A stretch of 64,000 bases of DNA. Source: Bacteroidales bacterium. GTDB lineage: Bacteria; Bacteroidota; Bacteroidia; Bacteroidales; WCHB1-69. The position numbers and the translations under genes are program-made. Below, piece by piece: positions 11,555-23,000 of this stretch. The notes beneath the pieces were generated by a model that saw nothing but the letters and a program-made list of their open reading frames with translations, searched no databases and was not told the origin of the DNA. Position 1 is the stretch's first letter. Each line of letters starts with the position of its first letter. The DNA is taken from contig JAIKWD010000007.1 of NCBI GenBank assembly GCA_024685175.1, positions 62,001-126,000 on the forward strand, read 5' to 3'.

Positions 11555-12217
11555 CTAAATCTTCATCCGTATGTACGATATGGTCCGACCCTCCGATAAC
11601 CACATCTTCTCATAGAAGGTCTGCACCTCCGTCAACAACGGATTTGTCCCTTGAGCATATACGTCCTCCACATCCTCTAACATCTCCCAATGCTCGACGG
11701 GCGCGGTTTCCCGTACATACTCGTATAACATACGACTGTCCGTCTTCAAATTCAACACCCCACCCCGCTCGGGCAATACCTGACGGTAAAAACCCACAAA
11801 TCGCGGAGACACTAAACGACGTCGTTCACTCTTGGGCTGAGGGTCGGGAAAGGTGACCCATATTTCACTCACCTCACCCTGCGCAAAGTAATACCCTATG
11901 TTGTCAATGTTGATCCGTAAAAACGCCACATTCGACATTTCACCCTCCAAAGCATCTTTACAACCTCGCCATAAACGCGCCCCCTTACGGTCAACCCCGA
12001 TGAAGTTGCGATTCGGATAACGCTTGGCCAAAGCAATCGTATAATCGCCTTTGCCACAACCTAATTCCACCGTGATCGGGTTATCATTGTGAAAGTATTC
12101 ACTACCCCATTTACCTTTTAAAGGAAAGGGCACGTTTAGTCTGTCGTAATTGGTATGCTGGAAAAGGTTGCCGAAAGTCTCGTTCTCGGCAAATCTTGCA
12201 AGTTTATGCTTTGCCAT
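11555..12217 (-). CDS. trmB: tRNA (guanine-N7-)-methyltransferase
   Basis: TrmB (220 aa) makes m7G46 in tRNA using S-adenosylmethionine. The SAM-binding motif is VELGCGKGDYTIALAKRYP, followed by NFIGVDRKGARLW and the family motif VTFPDPQPKSERRRLVSPRF. The start codon overlaps the last base of the ABC transporter stop (TAATG), so the two genes are translationally coupled. The gene ends 46 bases before the -33 box of the secE promoter. Confidence 0.96.
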   Translation of the reverse strand: MAKHKLARFAENETFGNLFQHTNYDRLNVPFPLKGKWGSEYFHNDNPITVELGCGKGDYTIALAKRYPNRNFIGVDRKGARLWRGCKDALEGEMSNVAFLRINIDNIGYYFAQGEVSEIWVTFPDPQPKSERRRLVSPRFVGFYRQVLPERGGVLNLKTDSRMLYEYVRETAPVEHWEMLEDVEDVYAQGTNPLLTEVQTFYEKMWLSEGRTISYIRMKI

Positions 12218-14010
12218 TATGATAATTGTTGTATTTCTATGAGTTTTTTGTATAATCCACCTTGCAAAAGCAGCTGCTCATGCGTACCTTGTTCCACGAT
12301 CTTGCCTCCGTCAAGCAGCACAATACGATCGGCGTGCTGCACGGTGGAGAGTCGATGCGCTATGACAAAAACCGTACGGTTGCGCATCACATTGTCTAGA
12401 GCAGCTTGCACGGCACGCTCCGACTCCGTGTCCATGGCCGATGTGGCCTCATCCAAAATAAGGATGGGTGCATTATGCACCACGGCACGCGCTATGCTGA
12501 TACGTTGACGCTGACCACCGGAGAGATTCAAGCCCCGGTCTCCAATGTCGTGCTGCAACCCATCAGGCAACGATTCAATGAAGTCTGAAATGTTGGCGAC
12601 CCTCGCTGCCTCAATAACCTCCTCTTCCGTCACATTTTCCATCCCCATCGCAATGTTATTATACAACGTATCGTGAAACAACACTACGTCCTGGGACACT
12701 AACGCAAACATGGACCTGTACTGACGCAAATCATATTGCCGAATATCCACCCCATCAAACAAAATAGATCCAGAGACAGGGTCGTAGAAACGTTCTAGCA
12801 AGTCAGCCATGGTGGTTTTCCCAGAACCAGACTGACCAATTAGTGCCACAATCTCTCCCTTGTTGATTTGCAAGTTGATATCAGATAATACAGGCTTCCC
12901 GTCATAAGAAAAAGAGAGATGCTCAAATCGGATATCGCGGTTGAAACTATTCAAGGCAACCGGCGACCGAGGCTGCAAGATTACTTCGTCGGCATCTAGT
13001 ATCTCATTCACCCTATCAATGGCCGATAGACCACGCTTGTATCCCGCAATGGCATTAGAGAGGTTCTTCACAGGATTGATGACCTGAGAAAACATGGCAA
13101 TGTAAGTGATGAACAGTTCGGCGGAAAGATGAGGGCTCGGAGATAACACCATACTACCTCCTATGACCAATACTATCATCACAACAGTGACGCCAAGAAA
13201 CTCACTGAAGGGTGAGGCGACATCGTTCTTACGATAAATGTACCGCTGCTTGTCCGAAAACTGGTTGTTCAATCTATCAAAAACCCTCTCTGCGTTGCTT
13301 TGGGCATTAAAGCCTTTGATAATACGCAAACCAGCTAACGTCTCCTCTACATGGGACAATAAAGAACCGAATCTTTGCTTGGACGTTTTTGCATCTTTAC
13401 GAAGGGACTTCGAGATTCTTCCAATGATGAAAAAGGTAACAGGCAATAGCAAGATGGCGTATAAGGATAGCCGAGTGCTGATGTAAAAGAGTACGACTAG
13501 GTAAAAGATAACGGTAATAGGCTCGGTTAAGAATGTCTTAAGGGCATTGAGTATGGTATAGTCTATCTCATGGGTGTCGTTAACCGCACGCGAAACCACA
13601 TCTCCACGACGCTGGCCTGTGAAATAACCAATCGGCAAACGAAGGATCTTGTCATAAAGCTTGTTTCGTAAACCATAGATTAAGTCACTGCGAATGGATG
13701 CCATCACCCACGACGCACTATATGAAAAAACATTTTTAAGGAAATAAAGAACTATGGCAAAGACAACCATGCCAATTATGGAGTTGATGGCCTGGAGGTC
13801 GATAACCCTTCCTATCATTGTAACAAAGAACTTTGAAATCGGACTCAGATTGTCCAAACTCCCTTTGAAAAGAAGTCGGCAGAAGGGCTCTATCATCATA
13901 AAAACAGCGATAGAGAGCATGACCGAAATGAAGTTCAAAAGGAAAACCAAACCCAAGCGCCCCGGGTAGCGGCGCATGAGCATGGTCATAATGTTCTTCT
14001 CCTTTTTCAT
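12217..14010 (-). CDS. ABC transporter, membrane-ATPase fusion (MsbA/LipA-flippase type)
   Basis: This is a half-transporter of 597 aa with an N-terminal six-span exporter domain (about residues 10-320) and a C-terminal nucleotide-binding domain with Walker A (GQSGSGKTT), the signature LSGGQRQR, Walker B (ILILDEATSAMD) and the H-loop (VIAHRLSTV). Such type IV exporters move lipids, lipid A precursors or drugs and work as dimers; MsbA is the nearest well-known family, but the substrate cannot be read from the sequence. I start it at the ATG at 14010 (KKEKNIMTMLMRRYPG). The frame is open 12 codons further, but those codons lie inside the terminator hairpin of the upstream gene. A start at MTMLMRR, seven codons later, is also possible. 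Confidence 0.9.
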   Translation of the reverse strand: MKKEKNIMTMLMRRYPGRLGLVFLLNFISVMLSIAVFMMIEPFCRLLFKGSLDNLSPISKFFVTMIGRVIDLQAINSIIGMVVFAIVLYFLKNVFSYSASWVMASIRSDLIYGLRNKLYDKILRLPIGYFTGQRRGDVVSRAVNDTHEIDYTILNALKTFLTEPITVIFYLVVLFYISTRLSLYAILLLPVTFFIIGRISKSLRKDAKTSKQRFGSLLSHVEETLAGLRIIKGFNAQSNAERVFDRLNNQFSDKQRYIYRKNDVASPFSEFLGVTVVMIVLVIGGSMVLSPSPHLSAELFITYIAMFSQVINPVKNLSNAIAGYKRGLSAIDRVNEILDADEVILQPRSPVALNSFNRDIRFEHLSFSYDGKPVLSDINLQINKGEIVALIGQSGSGKTTMADLLERFYDPVSGSILFDGVDIRQYDLRQYRSMFALVSQDVVLFHDTLYNNIAMGMENVTEEEVIEAARVANISDFIESLPDGLQHDIGDRGLNLSGGQRQRISIARAVVHNAPILILDEATSAMDTESERAVQAALDNVMRNRTVFVIAHRLSTVQHADRIVLLDGGKIVEQGTHEQLLLQGGLYKKLIEIQQLS

Positions 14011-14017
14011 ATTGCAT

Positions 14018-14053
14018 AAAAAAGGGAGTTGTGTGATAAGGCACAACTCCCTT
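14018..14053 (-). terminator. Intrinsic terminator after the giant T9SS gene
   Basis: The perfect 10-bp arms gggagttgtg and cacaactccc (12 bp with flanking A-T pairs) have an 8-base loop. On the minus strand they are followed by six T. The hairpin lies 22 bases after the stop of the 3725-aa gene and ends 8 bases before the start codon chosen for the ABC transporter. It therefore either shields the transporter gene from upstream transcription or attenuates read-through. Confidence 0.85.
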
Positions 14054-14074
14054 AAGTATGATATTAACTATTGA

Positions 14075-17000
14075 TTATTTCGTAATGACAAGCTTACGGG
14101 ATGTGATGGCTTCGTCATTAACAATTTGCAGTACATACACACCAGGATTCAAATCAGAGACGTTGAAGTTCTGCTCAGAATACTTGTTGTAGATGTTGAT
14201 GGATCTCTCAGCAACCGTCTTACCAGTGAGCGTGGTGATTCTGATCAAGGTTTGACCATTCATACCCTCAACGCGAACGTTGACATTCTCAGTGGCAGGG
14301 TTCGGGTAGACGCTGACAGTAGGTTCATCAGATCCAACATGAGTAGCAGGCATCTCAGGAGCCTCGTTCTCGGAGTATGCAGGACCATCGTCAACGTGGA
14401 TGGAGAAGACATCCGTAGCGAGCAGGGTCTCACCGGTGAAGTTGTGACCACCAATCTTCTTGGCTTCTGTGCCATTATAGTAGTAGTTGTTGATCTCGGA
14501 ACCATCGGTAGAATAGAGCTCATAGTGGATGTCATAATCACCAGTCTGCAAGAACTTCGTAATGGTCTTGGTGACAAATCTGCTTGACAAGAAGTGGATG
14601 TAGAACCAGTCATAGTCATACAGGGTCAGGCCCAAGTTAGCTTGCGGATAATGGTTGACCATCTGGCTGTAGAAGGAAGCCTCGGTTCTGTCGACAGTGT
14701 TGTCGCCGGAACGATATTGGACAACGTCGTTGTTGTTCCAAGCAAGGGTCGTGGAGATATCCGTGTAGGTGCTGGTTTGGATGTATTCACCAATTTCAGC
14801 CTCAGGAATCAACTCGCCATTGTGATAGATGGAGAACTTGACAAAGACCTTAGTGTCGGCATCATTCCAGCAGTGATCGTCAACTTTCCACTTATAAGCA
14901 GTGGTCTCGTTGTTGATAGAAGAAGGAATATGATGTGTCTCGTTACCATCCATATCGGTGAAGATGAAGCCAGGCTTCGTCGTAACCTTGACGGTGATGA
15001 GATCCTCAACCATATAGTCTTGAGAGTCGTTGATTTGAGTCGTGGACACACAACCATATTGATCGGTTTCAACCACGTAGTAAGTGTAGACGGAATCGGT
15101 GTAGGCCGGAGTAATGGACAAGTTCGTACCAGAACCAACCGTAACATCGTCAGAACCGTACCATGCATAGGTAGAAGTAGAGGTCGGGTTGTTGACAATC
15201 AGGTTGAACGGATTGTAGTCGCAAACGGTCGTATCCTTCAACATATGAGGTACAGGCAACGGACGGATCAAACAAGTAGTGGTAATCTCGTCGGAACCGC
15301 AAGCGTTGGTAACAACCAACTTGATCTCCTTACCATTGTATTCAGCCAAGGAATACGGAGTGGTGAAATCAAGTTCCTCACCATCGATGTACCAAGTGGT
15401 GTCAAGCATAGTACCACCATGAGCATCAACCGTGAAGGCAGGAGCCGTGAACGGAGTGCCCTCGCAAACGGTGAAGTCTGCAGTGCTAATCGTGCTGGTG
15501 ATCTCAGCCGGCTTGTCGAAGGACAAAGAAACTGCAGTAGCTTCGTCTTCGAAACATTTGGTTACGATGACACAAGTGATTTGAGCAGGATCCGTGATAG
15601 GTTCATCAAGATCAATTTCCGTTTTGTTGGAACCCTCCACGAGATACCAAATAGTATCGGTGATAACAGCAGCACCGGCATTGGTAAGGTCGACAACAGG
15701 CGTGTTGTCAATATTCTTGATGAAGTCGGACAACGGTTGGCTTTCGCAAGTGTCGCGGAACATATCGGCAGTCAAATTGATTGCCACGTGGCCGGCAACT
15801 CTGAGTTCAACAACATCGGAGTTGGTCGTACCACATTCATTCGTGACAGTACGATAGAGCAGAGCACGATCGTTGGCAACAGCAGCAGGAGTACCTTCAG
15901 TCCAGACGGAATAAGCGGATGCAGAAACATTCTTCATCATAAAGTTATTAGTCGTGATGGTTCCGCCATTGGCGTCAACGGAAGAAGTGTAATCGAATTG
16001 CTGGCCTTCGCAAACAGTATCTCTGTTAAGAGACAACGTAACGGACGGTTTCTCCTTCACCGTGATCGAAATAGTGAGTGCCTTATTGTAATTAGGACAC
16101 AACTCATCAACGGTTCTAACCGTACCCGTGTAGGTAACAGGATATATTTCAGAAGAAGCTGTAAAAGTACCGGAAATTACATTGCCACTAAGCACCAAAC
16201 CGTGATCAAGAAGATTTTGAGAGAGTTCGAGCGGTTTGTTGGTGTTCAAGGCAATGGGAGTAATGGCAGTAACATTACATACTTCTTGTTCAAGTGCAGA
16301 AGTGGTCGTCAACTTGGCAGTGTCGTTCACCGTGATGGTAGCAGTATTGGAGTAAGTCGTACCACATTTGTTGGTGACATAATACTGAACTTGCATATTG
16401 TTCATAATGGAGGTCACGTTAGTAGTAACGATAGAGTTGTCGTTAACCCAATTCGAAGAGGAAGCGAGTTTGTAACGCCAACCAGCACTATAGAGGAGAC
16501 CATTGTTAAGCTCGTATGAAGGAGCAGTGAAATCAATGTGCTCACCTTCGCAAAGAACCATAGTGGAAGGAATATTGTTAACCTCAGGAACATCCGTAAC
16601 ATGGACATTTAATGTAGTGGTAAGACGACCACAATCACCAGAGGCAGTGGAGGTAAGGGTCAAAGTAGCATTGCCTGCACCAACCAAAGTGAGTACAACA
16701 TTGGAATAGGTTGTCGCTGCATCTTCAACCGCAACTCTAACGACGGATTCATCAGAGGATGTGACAGTGATAACATTGCCTTCATTCTTATAAACATAGA
16801 AGGAGGAAGTACCATCAGCAAGACAGACAGTATCCAGAATCGAAAATGATAAATGAGCAAGTTTATGAACCGTTACTGTAGCTGGTTGGGAATAGGTGAA
16901 GCCGCAAGCGCCTTCCACATAGAATCTGATCTTATAACCATTCTGAGAACGATGCATTACACTACCGTTGGTGAATTCAGTCCAATTAGAACCATTAGCA

Positions 17001-20000
17001 GAGATTTGCCATCCGGTGCTGTGGACATTACCATTAGCTTCATAGGAAGGATCTGTCAAAGTAAGAGCTTCCTGGTCACAAACCTCAACATCAGCAGGAG
17101 TCGAGATTACAGGCAACTGGCTGACGAAGATCGGGTATACCAATACCTTGCTGCCACAGCCTTTTGAACTGGAAATGTGCAAGCTGACATTAGTTAAGCC
17201 AACAGACCGAGGACTGAGACTGAGAACAAGACGATGGGCAGATTGGAACCAGTATGAACAAGAAATCTTTCCCGTAGGTGAAGTTTGAGCAGAGAATTGC
17301 GAGTTCTCACTATAAAAATCAACGTACATCGTATGGTCAGAACCAATACAAATTGTATCGACTACGTTCGAAACAACAAACCTGAGAGTATCATAAACAG
17401 AGATTGCGATAGGATTGGAGACTTCCACGTCGCCGCAACTGTAAGTAACGACAGCGGTAAAGAACTTACCACTATCGGCAGCCGTAAGCTCGCGTCCATT
17501 GTAAACTTCATCACCCAACTTATATGTGATAGTGGTATAAGGACCGGAAGCTTCATCGTGCGTCACAGAGTAGTAGGCAGCAGGAATAACCTCGCCTTCG
17601 CAGTACGCAATGTCAGTAAGACTCAAAGTAGGAGAAACAAGGTTGTAAACCGTAAGTTGCAGAGAATTGGACACTACATCACCACAATCATTGTGTGCAA
17701 CCACTGCGATATATTTACCGTCCATATCTGCAGTAATAGTGGTAATAGCAGTGTTCGGATTCATAGAAGCATTGTCGGAAACTACCCAGTAAAAATTACC
17801 CGTATTGGCATTGTTATTCCAAACAATATTAGCAGACAAATGCTCAGTAGGAAGAGCACCGGCGCAGAAGACAGGATTGCCGGAAATAGTCGGGGTAGGC
17901 AAAGAGTCGACGAAGAGTCTTTGAATAACTGCATAATCGATGTTACATCCACCAACTGCAAATGCATACAGGTACTTGCCATTCATACTTCTGGTAACAG
18001 GATCCGTAAGGTTGAACTCTTGGTCGGTCATCCAAGCAGAGGAGTTATCAGCAGGAATAGCATCGGCAATTCTGTAGCCGTGTTGAGCGGCATCAGCAAT
18101 GCTAGGTAAAATCGTATAGGATGCAGAAACATTGTCGCCGTGACAATAAGTATCGTTCAGCGGCTGAGCCGTGATGGAAATAATAGGAGTGATCGTAACA
18201 TTGTAGGTCACGATGCTGTCGCAACTATTGGCTGCCGGGAAGGTGTCAAGCACCGTGAAGGCGTTCTCGCCACCGGCAACATAAGAACGATTGTATACAA
18301 CACCTGTTTGGGAAACATAATGGAAAGTTTCGCAAACGGCGGTGTCCTTGGTGGTCTCGGAGATCGGCAACGTAATCACATTAGCGGCCGTGAAACCAGC
18401 ATGACAACCATTGTGGTCTTCAACCCAGACACAGTAAGAAGTAATACCAGGTTCAAGCTCGTATGCGGCAACGTCGAAGGTAGCTACGTTCGTGTCAACA
18501 TAACCATTTTGCCAAATGATGGAATCGAAACCAGGATCGATGATACCGAAGGTGAACGGATAGTTCTCGCAATTCGTGTAATTCTCGGTCGGGTTTGCAG
18601 AGGTCAAATGGATGTTAGGACCAGTAGCGATGAAGCGAATGATCGGCAACGTATCGATACAAACGGTAACCGTAGAGGTGTTGGAACAACCCGTGGTCAA
18701 ACCGGTAGCTACAACCGTATAGTTACAGCAGAAGGTCTCGTCAGTGTAAACGTGGACGTCAGCGGTGTTGCTGTTGGCGTGAGCACAAACAGAAGACCAG
18801 TTGTAACTGAAGTCAGTATCACAGGTGCTCGTAGCAGTAGCGTGCAAGAATCCAAGAGAATCACCATAGCAGAAGAAGTACTCACCATGGTTGTTATAAC
18901 CGGTGCTGCTGATGCTGATCGTAGGAGCACAGTTATTATCGGTGCTAAGAGCCACGTCGAAAACAGTGTCGCAACCCGTGACATTATCCTTAATGGTGAT
19001 GGTGTAGTTACCAGCGTTCAAGCCAGTCCAAGCATCACCCGTGATAGCGGCAGTGTAGTTGACGTCGGAACCGTCGGCATAGGTGACGGAGTTAATCGTG
19101 ATAGAGCCGTTGTACAGGGCAGGATCACAAGCCGTATTGTTGACAGCAGTGTAGTCGATGGTAAGAGGTTTCTCTTCCAACTCAACTTCGTTCATCTTGT
19201 TGACAAGCGTGTCGAAGATACAGTTGAACTCGAGGTCTCTGACAATCACTTCGTAAGTGTCGGTACTCAGAGAGATAACCGTAGAACCATTAGCGTGCCA
19301 GATCGTGTCGGTTGAAGCAGCCGTAAGAATAGCATACTCAAGACGAGAATCCATATTGTCTGAAACTGCATTAACCGTGATGGTACCATTACCGGTGCCT
19401 TCACAATTGTTGTTCGGAGTAACGACAACGTCCATCGTAATATTGACAGGAATGAACGGAACGTTAATGACAGTGTCAAACGTACAACCCGTTACAGTAT
19501 CAACAACTGTGATGATATAATCGTGATCGGCCAAACGGCAAATCTCATAGTTGTGGGAAGCACGGATAGTGTCGCGCCATACGCCAGGATTGAGAACGAT
19601 CATTTGATAACCGTGGACACCATTAACATCGTGCGGGTATTCAAGCGTGATACAACCAGTACCAGGTTGATTGAGCGTGCTGTCGCAAGTGTGGTTCGGT
19701 TTAACGGAGAATTCAGGACGGATGAAAGCGCTATCCACAACATTGATAGTACCAGCAAGGGACTGACAATGGAGAGCGGATTCAATATAGAAACTATAGT
19801 CACCGGAGTTCAACTGAGTGAAGTAACCCGTGTTATTATGATAGGTTTCGGAACCCATCTGCAAATAATAGGTTGCAGGAAGTGCTTGGGCAGGAACCGG
19901 AGCCTCAAGAGTAATGAGAACCGTACCGTTCTTGGTGTCAACGCACATCAGGTTCGGAGTGGAAACAACCGTGTCAACGATCGGATAGTAAGGATTGAGT

Positions 20001-23000
20001 CTCACATTGGTGTCGATGACATAGTCGCACATCGTCGTATTATGGAGAGCGTGAACCTCATAGACACCAGCATCCAAGTTGGTGAAGGTGTTGATTCTTT
20101 CACCCAAACTATTGATCAAGAAATAGGTGAAATTGCTGCTCGGATTGACAATTGCGATGGAACCAGTACCTTCGGTAGAACAATCTTCATCCGGAGTAAC
20201 AGTAATTTCATAAACATAGACAGGAGGAACAACTGCAAGGGTAAGGGTTGTATCGTGGAAACAGGTGAAGGTGCTGTGCATCTTGCGAACGATGTAAGTA
20301 CCATCTTCAAGAGCGCTGTAATCGGCAGCATCAACAGTGTCACCAGCCTCGTCGATAACCGTGTAAGTGAACTCAGGAACAGCAGCAATAACGATGCTGT
20401 TGTTAGGAGTAGCACAGTTGTTACCATTGTTGCCCTGAACTTCCGTAGGAGCAATCGTCACGTTAAGAGGAGCAGCAGCAATGGTGTAAGGATATTCCGT
20501 AGCACAGTGGTGAATATCGGTAATAACCAAGGAATAGGTGGTATCGCCGTGCAAACCGTCAAAGATCACAGCATTGCCAGTCGTACCAACATAAGTACCT
20601 TCACCAACGATGGTGTAGGTGTATCCTTGAACAACATCAGCGGCAGGAACAGTGATGGAACCATTGGCGCCAGCGCCGAAGCAGTAGTTGTCAGGATGAG
20701 TGGTAACATTGGGCTCTGCAGGACCAGGAGTGTTGGAACTCATATGGAACGGCTGATCAAATACACAGAGACCTGAGGAAACCATATGGATAATGTAATC
20801 ACCCTCGCGCAAACCGGAGTAGATCAAAGTACCGTTGTTACCCGGTTTAGTAATACCGGCAACAGTGTATGTATATGTAGGATTCGTGTTTTGGATGTAG
20901 AGCACACCATTCGGGGTGACACAGTCCGTAACAGGATCCATCGTGATGACATGAACATCAGGTGTGTCGGTTTGGTTCAAGACAACAACCTCGTTCGTCA
21001 AGAAATGACAATTGTGAGTCGTGGTCACAAGAATACGATAGGTATCTTGATACAACCAGTTGAACATCAACGGAGTGATAACGTCAGCAAGACCGGTTTG
21101 GATTTCGCCATCGGTGAAGTGCGTGTCACTGATGATTTCATAGACATAGTTCTCAATTTGAGGATAAACACGGACAGAACCAGAGTAGAACGGTTCGCAC
21201 TTGTAGTTGTGGCTCAAGATCTCAGCAATGAACGGAGCATTGCTATCCGTGGTATCAGTGGTAACGGTATCCTTGAACGTAGCAGAACAACCATCAGAGG
21301 TGTAGAGGGTGAAATAATACTCACCGGCAAGGAGATCGGTATACACATAGTCAAGAGGACGATAAGGCAGATAATTGTCTGTCGTCATAGAGTAACCAAC
21401 AAGATGAGCGGTAGAATCGTTCAAAACGACAATACCTTCGGTACCATCACCAGGAGTCGGGGTACAATATCTGTTCGGAGTCATGACGAAATCGAAGTCT
21501 TCTCTGACAGGAACACGGTAAACCGTAGGCTCGAAGGTCAAACTGCTGGAACAGCCAGCGTCGTCAGTAACCGTCAAGGTGTAGGTATGATTTGCATAAG
21601 TAGCAGTCACGTCGGCAGTCTCGGTGTGAACACCAGTAGACCAATCATAGTCAATAGTACCAACAGCGTTGATGATGGTCGGAGTAAGGGTGGTGTTGAG
21701 AGGCTCGCAACCAGCAGCAGGATCAGCAGTGATTCCCGTGATTCTTACGGTGTTGGACGGCATCTTGACCAAAATAGGATGAACGGCGTCAGGACCGCAA
21801 GGAGCATCGATCGTAACATAAACGATGGTGTCTCTAGAAACGAAGATACCAGGTGTTACATTCTGCGTGAAGGTCATCTCACTAACCTTGAAACAGTTGT
21901 CGGAAACGGTAGCAGGATTGAAATACAAGTTGTTGTTAACGAAGTTAGGAACTTGGATTTCGCACTCTCTACCCGGAACGAGAGGCATTTCGATTTCAGT
22001 GATAGCCGTGATGACAGGAGCAGTACCATCATAACCATGGATCGTATAGGTAGCCGTAGCAGAACAGTTCTTCTTGTTCGTTACAGTAACGATCGGGGTG
22101 TAAGAGGTATCGCAGTTCTCGCAAGCCAACTTGAACAAGTTGGTGGAGGTATAAGGATTCAGGTCGATAGCGGAACCAGACCAGACATAACCGAGGTTCT
22201 GATAACCAGGGATGGAGTCAGGCAAGTTGGAATGACCGTTGGCGATAACATAGAAGTTACCATAGTTCGGACAAACGGTGTCGCCATCGGCGTGAGGATA
22301 ACCAGCATTACGAGGATCGTCCGTGATGGTCACATCAGGCAAACGATAGAAGTGAATAGCGTTGGAGGTGTCAGCGGCCACACAACCATAAACGTCGGTA
22401 ACCGTCATAACAAAGTGCGTGGAAGTGTTGATCATCTGATCGGCAGGTGAAACAACGGCTTCAAGATAGTTATTGGAATCAGGAGTGATGATGGACTGAC
22501 CAACAACGGAAATCTGAGACCAAGCATATTCGTAAGGTCTGCCACCATTGATGACATAGCCATCATTGAAATGCATGTTGGTGGTTTGGTCGGCACAAAG
22601 CTCAAGAGTGTCGAGAGTGATAGCACCATGAGCGATATAGATAGGTTCGGGCTCGTGGATAGTGAAGACAGGAGACTTGGCGGATTGGTTACCACAAATA
22701 TCAGTTACCACAGCATAGATGGTTACTTGATCAGTGTCAGCGAAAATATCTTCGGCATCAGGAGCAAGAACGTCGGTGTTCTCAAGGTAGAACACAACGG
22801 TGTCGATAGTCGTTTCAGGACATACATAAGCTACTGTGATGGCAGTGTCGAAACGAGCACGCATCGTAGCGTATGAAGGAGCGTTCTCTTTACAATCATT
22901 ATGGAGAGGACGAACAGGATCAATGGAAACTACGTTCTCAATGACAGGAGTATAATCATTTACAATAGTAAATATATGTACAATAGCGTTGGAACGGTTA

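Noticed and set aside
14594..16519. Long plus-strand frame of 641 codons antisense to the giant gene, and similar ones to 24.5 kb
   Set aside because: They mirror the reading frame of the giant gene, have no domain or signal, and arise from its regular codon use on the opposite strand.
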